The notes beneath the pieces were generated by a model. The model saw only the letters and a program-made list of their open reading frames with translations. It was not told the DNA's origin and did not search any database. Positions 19,301 to 30,017 of a stretch of DNA of 64,000 nucleotides are shown one piece after another. Location: NCBI GenBank assembly GCA_008933995.1, contig WARS01000014.1:6495192-6559191 (forward strand), given 5' to 3'. The stretch comes from Datnioides undecimradiatus (lineage: Eukaryota; Chordata; Actinopteri; Lobotiformes; Datnioididae). The number at the start of each line of letters is the position of its first letter. Position 1 is the first letter of the stretch. The position numbers and the translations under genes are program-made.

Positions 19301-22300
19301 GAACTTGGCACAAAGACTGGAAACAGAACTCAACTCGACTCATGGCATCAAGACGGAAAAGGAGAAAGGCTGAAAGGCAAAAACAAAAAGAATTCAAGTT
19401 TCTGGTGAGATCAGTGAGGCCAGGCTGTCAAACAGACACTTCCTTTTAATCAAATGGATAAATTATCCTCATAGAAATCTGACAAATAACTAAAACTACG
19501 AAGTAATTACAGTCAGATCTAAACATTTACATTAGCAAAAGCCATCAACAGACATCTTGCACGTGAATAATCATGCATTCGATGGTTAATCTGAGCACCT
19601 ATCTCAGCCTTTTTCCCCTTTAGCTTTGCGTTTTTAAAACTTTTAATGTTCCAGTATGTTTTGCCATTTTATATTCTGAGCGGGGACCCTCAGTAAGAAA
19701 AGACGACTGACAAGATCATTGGTCACAGGTCGCTGATCAGTTTTAAAAGGTTCTTTACATCTAAATATAAGGAGAATTTCTCTAAATGTCGTGCATTTGG
19801 ATGGCGGTAGAGGAAGAGCGTACCTAAAAATGGTTAAATGTGCTGTTTGATGTTAATATGCTTAACCAAACCTTTCTGAAAATAACTTTGTAACTCATCG
19901 ATTTATTTAATCTTAGCACCAAAACAGAGACGTGAACATACAGTATCCAGCGTGCAGAGGAGCACAGCTGTTGTAGGCGGCGGGCTCTTTTTTTTCTTAA
20001 ACACGGGCGGAAATGAGGCAGTTCACACATTTATAGATCGTCTCTGGTGGTGATTTTGAATCCGTCTGTAGGGGATGTGGCCGGTGGGAAACGCGAGAAG
20101 AGGCGTAAATGTTGGTGGGAGAATGTTTGCCCTGCAGCAAATGGTGTGTGAGCGCATGTGTGAGCGTGCGTGTGCTTCCGTGCATATGCAAGTGTGGTTT
20201 TCATGAATAAATCACAGCATTGGAATGACCGTCCTTTCCTTTTTCAAGCAAGATTACAAAAGTAAAGAAACTACAAAGGTAAAAAGACAAAAGATCCGAA
20301 AAACATCCACAAATGTAAGAATTAATAATCATTTGCCAAAGATAGTAATGAAATAAGTCAGAATCAACCAATTACACTGCGTTATATTAGTGGAGACGAG
20401 ATGATTATTATTTTTGTGACTAGATAGTAAAATAGAAGTTTATCAGTCAATGTTCTTGTATAATTTTTTAATGTTTGCTTAAAATCAAATATCTAATTAC
20501 TGTTTTGAGTCCCTTTAATGACACTTAATTCTCTGCTCAACCAAAAATGAACAATGGCTGCCTTCAGAAAGAGGCTCGCAGCGTTGCCTGGTGGAAGGAA
20601 ACATGGTCCCCTTTTTGCTTCTGCTCCGCTTCCTCGGTCTTCTCCACAGCAGCCTGGGCCCCCCACCGGCAGCAGCAGATGTAGCCACAACACTTAACGG
20701 AGCCGTTTTGCTGAGCCATTACAAATGCGACAGAAAGAGGGTGACACCAGATAACCTTGGCATCATTGACACACAACGCGCACCCGCACAAGGACAAACT
20801 CGTCACAACTGTGTCATCATTTTAATCTCTGCAGGCAGCATGAAGTCCCGGGACCGAGTTTGGATGCTAGTATCGGGTTGTGTTTCATTAGCTTGATAGT
20901 AACGTTCTCAAAATTAGTTAAAAGCAAATATAGCAACTCAATGACACAATAAGAAGCAAATGTTATCAAGAACCTTGTCAAACCCTGCACAATAAACTAG
21001 ATCATTAGGTAATTTGCAGTGTCCTTGCAGGAAGTCCCTCTAAAAGGACATTTATACCTGAGCAGATCTTGTGATTAGAAACACAAAGCAGGCTGTTCCA
21101 GTGCCCTCCAGGCATTTTAGCAGCGGTAGCCTGGAGCAGACATATTATCCAGCCGTTAGAGACTTCAGCAGGGAGGGGGAAAAAAAACTGTGCTCCCAAC
21201 CCAGAAGATTAGGCTAATGAATTCAGTTGCTGTGGAGGGATCCTTCCACTAATGTGCAAGTTTCAACTTTGAGCCAGCACCTGTTTCTATGATGTTTTCC
21301 TCATTAAGGGGATGAAAACAACTTTCCACTGGTACTCTTGCAAACAAAGTTTACATGACATAAGTCAATAGCATTTAACGTCCTCGGTTTTTAGCAATGA
21401 ATGATTTGAATTCACTCGTGTTACCTGATTCTGACAGAGGCAGGTTTGCATGTGACATGTATTTGTATCCACAGAAAGCCCTTCTTACAGAGGGCCTACG
21501 GTGCAAAAGGAAAACAGATGATTAAATATTACATGTGTTACATTTTTAAGTTAGTAGCACATCCAGCCCTTTGTCATTCACTCCTTTTGTCTGATTATTA
21601 CATTTTTTGTTCAATATTTCTGTTTTTAATGATCTTAAGCTGCACTAATCAATATTTCATGTTAACAATGGATCAAACAACTACATGGAATGAAGAGAGA
21701 CGTTTGTGGTTGCACACCCACCCAGAATCATCACCCCCCACCTCACACTTACATACAACACGTGTAATGTTGCATTGATTTTATTGATTTGGGGAATTGT
21801 TGCAGTGGTGGGATGCGTTCACGTCTCACGGTGGAAAATGGGATTTTGATTCATCGAAGCCCTCGGTTTCTTGCCCTGATTGCCGGGAAGATCTTGCTTC
21901 ATTTCGCCTCTCTATTGAGGCAGGCACAGTATAAATAGGCACACTGGAAATAGACCTTCACTCTCAGAGGAGCCTCTCAGGAGAGGGCCTGGACCAATAG
22001 CCAGATTTCCAACGCTGAGATATAGGCCAGAACATTACAGACATCTGGACTGTAATGATGTTTTGTGGAATCCCTTCACATTTCCAACTAGTTGTAAACA
22101 GCAGTTTTAAATATTCCAAATATTTGCCACTGGTCTTCCACACGGAAAAGTTTGAAGCACTAAAATTTGTTCAAAATGATTTTTTTCCTACTGCTGCCAA
22201 AACATGAAGTCATTTACTAACTATTTTCTCTTGTATGCCTCATTTACTAGTCCATAGACATTATCTACATCACTGTGTGCAGATCTAGCTGCGTCTTCCT

Positions 22301-22780
22301 CTACCTCCTCCATTATAGATAATGTTGTGACAATGATGTTGTACATGAACGGACATGTTTTCCCCAAATACTTCTATGTTGCAGCCAAGGCGTTAATGAA
22401 TGATGATATCACAATATCTTATATCCGTATCCGTTAGATATGTGATGACTGCACAACTCCTGAGAATAAGAGCAATTAACAACACTTAATTTTGATTTGA
22501 TTGTTTCATCCACAGTGTAGTCTGAGCTGTGAGGGAGTGCTTGCCTTTCATTAATGTTTTAGTAACATTTCTACACGTGTAGTAAATAAATTCATGGGTG
22601 TTTAAAACTATGATAAAATTAAATTATTCAGAAATAAGGTATTTTGGAGCTGCCTGTGTTCAAGCTGTCAGCACTGCAAATTATAGATTATCATTTTGTA
22701 AAGTGGTAAATATAGGTGTTTCCTATTCAAATATACAGTAGAGTTCCTAAATCATTTGGAGTCAGGAGGGCCAATAGGAG

Positions 22781-22825
22781 AATAGAAGTACTTTATTAAT
22801 CCTGTGAGGGAAATTTGGTTACTCT
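22781..22825. repeat. Short repeat tail (CTTTATTAATCCTGTGAGGG)
   Basis: Resembles the ACTTTATTGATCCC...GGGAAATT word found at the ends of many fish repeats. The parent element cannot be named from this fragment. Confidence 0.45.
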
Positions 22826-23481
22826 CCTTTTAGCTCTATTTTTGGTCTCCACCATCTCAACTCACAAGTTCGTCTATGGGCCGTTGTCGTTTATCAGAGC
22901 TTGAAAACAGCCGAGCACTGTTGCTGGAAATCATGATGTTGAGTGAGAGATAGTAAAGTTGTTGGTTACAAGCTAAGAGACACCAAAACCCTCGGTGGAG
23001 CCGCAGAGAACTGCAGACTTGGATGGTGGCTCTCTGTGGGTTCGACACTATGAGTGACCTCTTTCACACCACATGTAGCCAATTTAATTATTGTTAAGGC
23101 AGTAATATTAACTGATGCGGCTTTAAAAACGTACTTCTTTATGGGTTTAGGGAAAAAACACTGACCCAAATTTCATTCCACAGATTTTCATTACAAGATA
23201 TTTTATTCAGTGTAAGGGTGGCACTATTTTTATAAGGGTGGCTCCTCACGTTCCACTCAGAACTTATGGATCCTTTGACTGCAAAACCGCATTGGCAGAC
23301 AGGTTAGGAGTTAAATAAATGTCATTTTCCACGAGTCCAAAAACAGTGATGGAACCATGACAAAGTGTGAACACATCTGCTGTGAGTTATTATGGCATGT
23401 TTACACCAGAACTGTTAGATCTGGGCATTGGGACGGATCATCACGTCAGATACATTTACAATGGTCCAGTAACACTGCCTG

Positions 23482-23506
23482 CACACACACACACACACAC
23501 ACACAC
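23482..23506. repeat. (CA)n microsatellite
   Basis: Twelve perfect CA units in intergenic DNA. Confidence 0.95.
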
Positions 23507-23686
23507 CAAAGGTTCACCTTTCAAAGTACTGATTCTCATGCTGATACTGGTAAAGGGCCTTTGGATGTGGCTTTTGACTTTTCCAAATAGTGCCTTCATG
23601 CTTCATTTGCCCAAAAATACAAATGTTTCTGACAATGAATTGGGGTTTTAAGCAGTGGATGGACCGGCTATGGTATCCTGCTGGCA

Positions 23687-23704
23687 GAGAGAGAGAGAGA
23701 GAGA
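23687..23704. repeat. (GA)n microsatellite
   Basis: About nine GA units within intergenic DNA. Confidence 0.85.
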
Positions 23705-24044
23705 GGGGAGAGAAAACATGGGAGAGTCTCAGAGGAGTAAAATGGCTGCCGAAAGGAATCTAACCCAAATCTCCTTCATTTTCCGTCCCTTGAGTGGCAC
23801 AGCACTTCAAGGGAAACTGATTTGCATGCAATTGTCTTCTGATTATATCCTAATCTATTTTTATACCTCAGTGATGAGACAGTCTTTGTCATAAGTCCTC
23901 TTTTACACTGAGGACTTTCAGCACCAGTCCATACATTTGGGGGATGGCGGCCAGGAGCACTTCAGCCGATGTGGATAAAGATGCTTGAGAACCATTCAGC
24001 CATTAAAATGAAGGTTAGCAGAAGTACTTTGATGCTAAAATTGG

Positions 24045-24240
24045 TGCTGGCTTTAGCTCAGGTGGCGGACTGTGTGTGTGTGTTAATGTAGGGTTTGTGG
24101 ATTGATCCCAAGCTCCGCATGTCAAAGTGTCCTTGTGCAGGAAACTAAACTCCAAAGTGCTTCCCAGATATTAGCCACAGGAGCTGCTTTTCACGGTGCT
24201 GCAGGGACAGCACTTGACTCTGGACACATGAACAATGGAA
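24045..24240 (+). repeat. tRNA-derived SINE, decayed, plus strand
   Basis: Begins with a tRNA-like A-box (TTTAGCTCAGGTGGCGGA). A GT insertion follows, then a degenerate B-box (GGATTGATCCC) and the body words CTCCGCATGTCAAAGTGTCC and CTCCAAAGTGCTTCCCAGA. Order and wording match the common fish SINE type with a CATGTCGAAGTGTCCTTGG body. It differs in body sequence from the SINE at 15.6 kb, so two SINE families are present. Confidence 0.75.
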
Positions 24241-25109
24241 ACAGTGGGTGGTAAATTAAGTTAAATATCCAGAGGACGGCAATTTACAACCCCATATTAT
24301 CCAAGTCAATCACATTATCTCCTTAATCCCGCAGGAAGAAAAACAAATATCAAAGTGTCAATGAAAGCATTAAAGACTATTATTATCCTCTCAGAGTAAA
24401 TGATTTCAGATTTGGGACGATTACTGGGTTCAAATGAAGTAAATTTGTGGGCCAAGGTGAAAGAGCTCATTATCCTTTGTCATTAGTGGTTTAGTCCAAG
24501 AGGTGGATCCCATAATTCTCAGCAGTCTCAATGGCAATTAACTTTCCTGGGGTGAAATCCATGTAAAACGTTGGTAGTTAAAGAACTTCCTACTATGGTA
24601 AACCCTAGATGTTAATTGGAAAGAACTGTTTGTCAGGCAGAAACAACAACAAGCAGCGTAAACTGTACGCATCCTATAGGTCATAAAATGAAATACATCA
24701 CGGGCGCCAGCTCACATCACTAGCCTTTCACCTTTAAGATGTCATTTTGCTGCCAAACAGTCACCAGAGTATCCAAAAACAGACAGCATTGTCTCCAGAC
24801 AAGACCAGGCGTCTGTCTGCTAACGAGTTTTTAATTATATGAGGATTAATTCTGCTGGGATCAAAGCCGACAGGCATGGACATATTGCCCAAATATTCAG
24901 TTGTACACTCCCACAGACACATTGTTCACAAGTACCTAAATCCGCAAATGGAAATGCAAACAGGAACGTATTAATTCATTAGGGCTTAAAGGACTTAACA
25001 AGAATTGCAATGTGAAATGAAATATTCATAGACAGAATGAAATAGGTTGAAGGTGTAATATTTGTACGGAGGGGCCCCTTCAGCAGCATGTTAAAGAGAT
25101 AATCTGTGA

Positions 25110-25790
25110 CTTTTCTCTGAGTTGTATGACTCAGTAGTGATTCAACGCACAGGCAGTTCATACAAGCTTCTACTTTCCCTGCGAATTTCTGGAAAGATGT
25201 ACGCAGAAAAAAAGTGTGTTTTGTTTTGTTTTTGGTTTGATTTTAAAGTTACATACGTTGAATTATCAGCCACTAGGGGGCAGAAGGAGTCCACAACAGG
25301 CTGATAGACAGAGACTTGACATATTCTCACTTTATATAGCTGTTGTGCCCAGTGTTACACAAGCTATTTGAAAGATCAAAGTTATTAGTTATCAATGAAA
25401 CAAATGTACATTTCTTTCCTCTGTATTCATCCGTAAAAGTACCAAGTTACATTACTTTTGTTACCACCCAGGTTTGTCAAAGAAGCTTCCTACAGGGCCA
25501 AAGACTCACCATCAACATGTCACATATTCTGTATATTTAACACATAGAAACACAAAACAAAACTGACCATCAACAGCTAGTGCTAACGCTATGTTACCAG
25601 GAACTGCATTTCCCTCTTGGCACATGCTAACCACCTCCGCACACCCTTAGCCCCTGCGCCAAGCTAACACCAGATAAACTAGCATCACTGATAAACACAA
25701 GAAGAGCTGCATAGTGTACGAGCCACAGCAGCCACCACTAATGAACACAGAGACCATATGTTCGTTAGTTTATTGGGAAACTTGAAAATA
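25110..25790. repeat. Probable dispersed repeat containing a CTCF-like word
   Basis: Has the layout of a repeated fish block: CAGCCACTAGGGGGCAG, a TAACGCTATGTTACC segment, then AGCTAACACCAGATAAACTA. A similar mix of GCTAGTGCTAAC words is seen near 29310. I cannot define its ends. Confidence 0.4.
25270..25283 (+). promoter_or_regulatory. CTCF-consensus motif
   Basis: CCACTAGGGGGCAG matches the CTCF core at every consensus position. It may have arrived inside a dispersed repeat. Confidence 0.45.
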
Positions 25791-28747
25791 AAAGTCTATA
25801 CAGAGATGCCGGTGTGTGTGGTTAATATTGTTGAAATGTAGTATGTTTTGTTTTTGTGGTCTCTTTACTAAACACTGATATCAGGATGTTACTAGTGAGA
25901 TTGGCCAGGTCCTAACATAGAGATGGTTAAACCCTTACTACCTGCACCGCACCTTTAATTAGTGAGCTCTCAGTACATTTGAACTGGCACCGCCATTTAT
26001 TCGATGTGAGCAATAAAAAAAATCCATGAAAATCAGATGGAAATGATCTCCCATTTCATCCCCCTCCTTTCATTCATGCTTCAGCTGTCACCAAACACCG
26101 CTACAACAGGCAGTAAGGTGGATTTATTTCAAATGCTGCACAGCTGCCTGATTGGAGAGAAACGGTTGTCTTGGCAAGAGTTCAATTTAATTTTCCAATC
26201 AAGGTTTAGTGCATTGAGCATAAGAGTGTAAAAGTGACTATTGTTCGTATAAATTTAAATTTACACCAGACAATTTTTATGAGTGCGGGAAAATTAAAAT
26301 GTTAATACTCTTAGACCTTTCATAGGACCTTCTTTGCATGAAAAACATGTATAAACTGAGCTGGCTCTGCTGATAGACAGACATTTGGAGGATTTGAATA
26401 ATGTCTCAATGTCTGTGCTTTATGTCGAGCTGAAGATTCACTCATTTCCCAGTAAATAATTATTCAGTGTAAACTGGCATTAGGCATGCTTCTGAGTGTC
26501 CTATATTTAGAAAATGTCTTTCCAAATTCCCAATTCACAGTGCAATAATTCATTCAATTAAATAGATTGTCTTTTAGAACAGGCAAGGATCATCATAATA
26601 CCAAATATAATCAATTGAGCCTATTCATTAAATTTTGAGGCTTTGCCAATCACAGCCATCCAATTTTTATAAAATATTTATTACTGACATAAATATTATG
26701 TAATACATGTATAGGTCTAAAAGTGAGGACAAAGACTTTTCCTTAGGCAACAGAAACCTTTTTATAATGATGAAATTACTTTTCCAAGCGATGGCGCAGA
26801 TGTATACGCCTTTGATTTGTCTCTACCGCTGCAGTTCTTTGGTACCAGGCCAAAGTTAATGACAACACAGTGCTGGTAAGGCACTGTACTGTAAGTGGAT
26901 TTCACATGCTGTTAGAGATGTTGCAATGCTAATTAAGTCGAATAGAGCACTGGAGCAGGTGTGCCTCTGCTGGCAGTGTGCAGAAATGGCAGATTGTCAC
27001 AAGTCACACAGCGTTAGAAGCAAAGGATAATTAACTTCCTCTGATGCTTGTTAATCCTAAACAAATACAACTGAGCCTTTAATTAATTAATGCCCACTCA
27101 AACTCCAACCTTATCCTTCCCTCATCGCCAACTCAATAAAAAAGTCTTTTATCTCATCCAAACCTCATGTAAAGCCCTTCATGTGCAGTTGTATACATCT
27201 TGCTACTCACGTCACTGAGCAAATGTTTGAAAAGTCTGCAACAAAATCTAGTAACTGAACCTTGAGTTATGCATATTTCACCATGAATAAATAGGTGTCC
27301 CTAATATCGAGAATGAGTCTCAGTTATCATACATAATTAACATATTTGTATCTACAGGTCCCCCTAGTGCTTGACTGTCTTGTTATGAATATATTAAGAT
27401 ATTAACAAAATGTTCTTGGAATAAAAAATGATCTATCTTTAACTTGGATACATTATTTAATAGCATTTTTTTTGCTTCTGTATAACTTATTTACTGTATT
27501 GTTTAGCTTGAATTGGTCAGTTGTGAATTATGCCTATCGATTCTGGGCAGAAAGTAATATTTTGGGAAACAAAGCTGCAGCGGGCTGTCTGCATCTCACA
27601 GCCGCCTGACAGTGTGGCAGCTCCAACTTTGCTCTAATGTTTGCTTCATGACAGGAGGTCAGTGCTGCTGTTTGACTCACACAGAAGAGAATTAGCGTTT
27701 AAAAATCTGCCTACCTCACTTTTATCATTAGCGCCTTTGAAATGAATATGTTGCTCAAAGAATGTTTCTTTTTCTGACTTTTTTTCTGTTTCTGAGAATA
27801 CATGGATGCACGTCTTTTTCCTTTTTTAGATGTTTGCGTTCACTGAAGGTGGCGGGGTTAATTATGTTTAAAGAAAAGCTGTCGATCTCATTATGCATAG
27901 AGGGCTGAATGCTCACCTCTTATGTAATACCAAATATCCACTGTCTTTGGGCTACAAAGCGGAGGAGGCGGAGGCAATCTGTAATGCTTAAACAACCCAT
28001 GCAACGCTACAAGAAACCAGCTGCCTTTGGAGCATCTTCATACTACAACAACCAATGTTTTTTATATTATAAGACAGTGTTACTGTATGCGGAACTACTT
28101 TCTGGGCATGTGTGCTAATGGACTGGTTTCAGAAACATTGTTTTAATTAAACTCAAGAATAGTCATGGCATGAATTTTGTGAAGACGTGACAAGAATTTA
28201 GGAAACGTTGGACTAGTAAAAGAGATCTCAGTGCCAGTGCCTGTTTTAGGTTTTCTTCTTCACTCCTTCCGAGCATCAAACTGTTCCTTCAAATCTGAAT
28301 AAACACCGTTCCTCTTTCCCTACACAACGTGCCCTTTTCTGCTGCGAGAGCCAACACTCCCCCATGTGTTTGCGTTGCTTTAACCTGACAATCTGACACT
28401 GGGATTTCCTACAAGCAAGTGTAGTGTGTGGGCTGCTTTGTTGAGCTGAGATGTGCAAGGTCATGTGTGGATGCGTGGGAGGGAATGTACAGTATCAGGT
28501 TCTAAGTATATTCACTGGAACACACAATGAACTAAAAGAAGTGTTGGCAGCCAAGTCAACTTAACTCAGGAAGAAATTACCTCTGAGATGGAAGCACTAT
28601 TAACTACAAATACAAATAGATCTACATGTCTTTAAACAAGAGCTCTAATAGTCCTACAAATCGGAGTTTCTCTTCTTAAGAAGGCAATCCAACATATCAT
28701 GGCAGAAAGACTGAGGCCTGCTTTAAACAGATTGTGTGATCTGTCTA

Positions 28748-28760
28748 TGCCATCTAGTGG
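28748..28760 (-). promoter_or_regulatory. CTCF-like motif, minus strand
   Basis: On the minus strand it reads CCACTAGATGGCA, a good CTCF core. It points toward the plus-strand motif at 25270, so the two are convergent. Confidence 0.35.
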
Positions 28761-29131
28761 AGATAGAATATGACTGGTCCACAAAAGACCACTTTCTAGA
28801 ACTCTGACAAATGCTTGCCAACCAGCCGTCAGACCCAAATGTAAAATAACTCAGAAGCTCATATTAGCCTTCTGCTAATAGTATTCAGTGTATTTTCAAT
28901 GCCTGAAATGCCCCTTGTCACCAAATCCTCAATGAAAAACTTTACTTTCAAATCTCTACTAGGCAAAACTATGGATACAGGATCAGTAACAGATGTGGCA
29001 AAATTAAAAAAAAAAAAAAAAGATAAAATAATGATTTAATAGACAACTACAGGCATTTTCAGCGGTATAACAATGCATACAGGCTTTGTCTTAAAAAAAC
29101 AGAACATTACAAGGAGACCTTGAAGGCAACG

Positions 29132-29145
29132 GTTACCATGACAAC
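29132..29145 (+). promoter_or_regulatory. RFX X-box upstream of cfap100
   Basis: GTTACCATGACAAC is an imperfect palindrome of the X-box type (GTNRCC, a 0-3 bp spacer, RGYAAC), with one mismatch in the right half-site. RFX2/RFX3 bind such sites in promoters of ciliary genes. It lies 886 bp upstream of the first in-frame cfap100 ATG, so a non-coding first exon near 29.2-29.4 kb is possible. Confidence 0.6.
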
Positions 29146-29832
29146 GGTACGCAAACGTAACAGTCAAGTCTGAAGAGCGAGTAAATGCAAACTGAAGTTT
29201 TCTCGTTGAACTGTGTTATTCTGTGTACAAACAGCATTATCTGACGGTGCGGTGAGTTTGTCATTAACATCAAATTGAACAAGTGTGTCATTTAGCTTCA
29301 TGCTAACCTGTAGGCTAGTGCTAACAGAAACCAGACCATGTTTGCTTAGCATGAGAGTCACTGGGGCTATCCTGCACCTTTACTTAACAGCCAACAAGCT
29401 AACAGTTTAGCTTAATCGCTAATTTCAACCGTGCTATGTTGCTAAGATTCAGAAGAAAAGAGAAAAAATAGTAAGTAAAAAACGGATTCTATGTGTTATA
29501 ACCAGTTATCTTTTGTTAAAAACAGAAAAGTGCTTTAAAAAAATCTAAATCTCTAAAAAAAACAGAAAAGTAGCATATAAATTAGCAATTGGAAATAAAA
29601 TTAAATCTCAGCTTCATTAATTTACCGACATAAACTGTTCCTCGTCAGCGTGGCAGGATTCAAAACTGAAGTGCCCACAAACACACGTCAAGTTAAATAT
29701 GGCAGCTTCTATTTATCTTCACTGAACTCCAGACTAATTGAGCAATGAAGTGAACACACACTGGGTGTTAATAACAGTATAGAATGCATTTTAAGCAGGA
29801 AAACAGACAGTATGGAAATCATGAACTAGAGG

Positions 29833-29845
29833 TTGTAAACAATGT
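29833..29845. promoter_or_regulatory. Forkhead motif upstream of cfap100
   Basis: TTGTAAACAATGT holds the GTAAACA core bound by forkhead factors, including FOXJ1, the regulator of motile cilia. An identical 13-base word recurs at 30145-30157 in intron 1. Forkhead cores are common by chance in AT-rich DNA. Confidence 0.35.
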
Positions 29846-30017
29846 AAAAAGCTACCTGCTGACATATGGCATACAGTTTTTTATTTACTCAACTACAACT
29901 CAACATTGGGTTATTAAATTTTAAGAGGTGATTGTTTGTGTTCATGATTCCTATTATCCATATAAAGGCTGCAATTTGTATTCTCTCTGTAACCTGCAGC
30001 TATATTAAGCCGTGCTG

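Larger units (their letters stand above)
12661..29100. other. Gene-free intergenic region between gabra4 and cfap100
   Basis: About 16 kb between two divergently oriented genes. I found no reading frame with a recognisable domain, no spliced gene model and no tRNA or rRNA gene. Contents are microsatellites (12.9-14.1 kb, 23.5 kb, 23.7 kb), a CAG repeat (14.8 kb), two decayed tRNA-SINEs (15.6 and 24.05 kb) and several dispersed repeats. AT-rich stretches at about 22.0-22.8 kb and 26.0-28.0 kb show no repeat signature; they could hold enhancers but nothing specific can be read from them. Confidence 0.6.

Noticed and set aside
20493-20896. Overlapping open frames on both strands with a hydrophobic start (MEGNMVPFLLLLRFLG)
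   Set aside because: The signal-peptide look is short-lived, the downstream sequence has no domain or conserved Cys pattern, and no splice partners were found.
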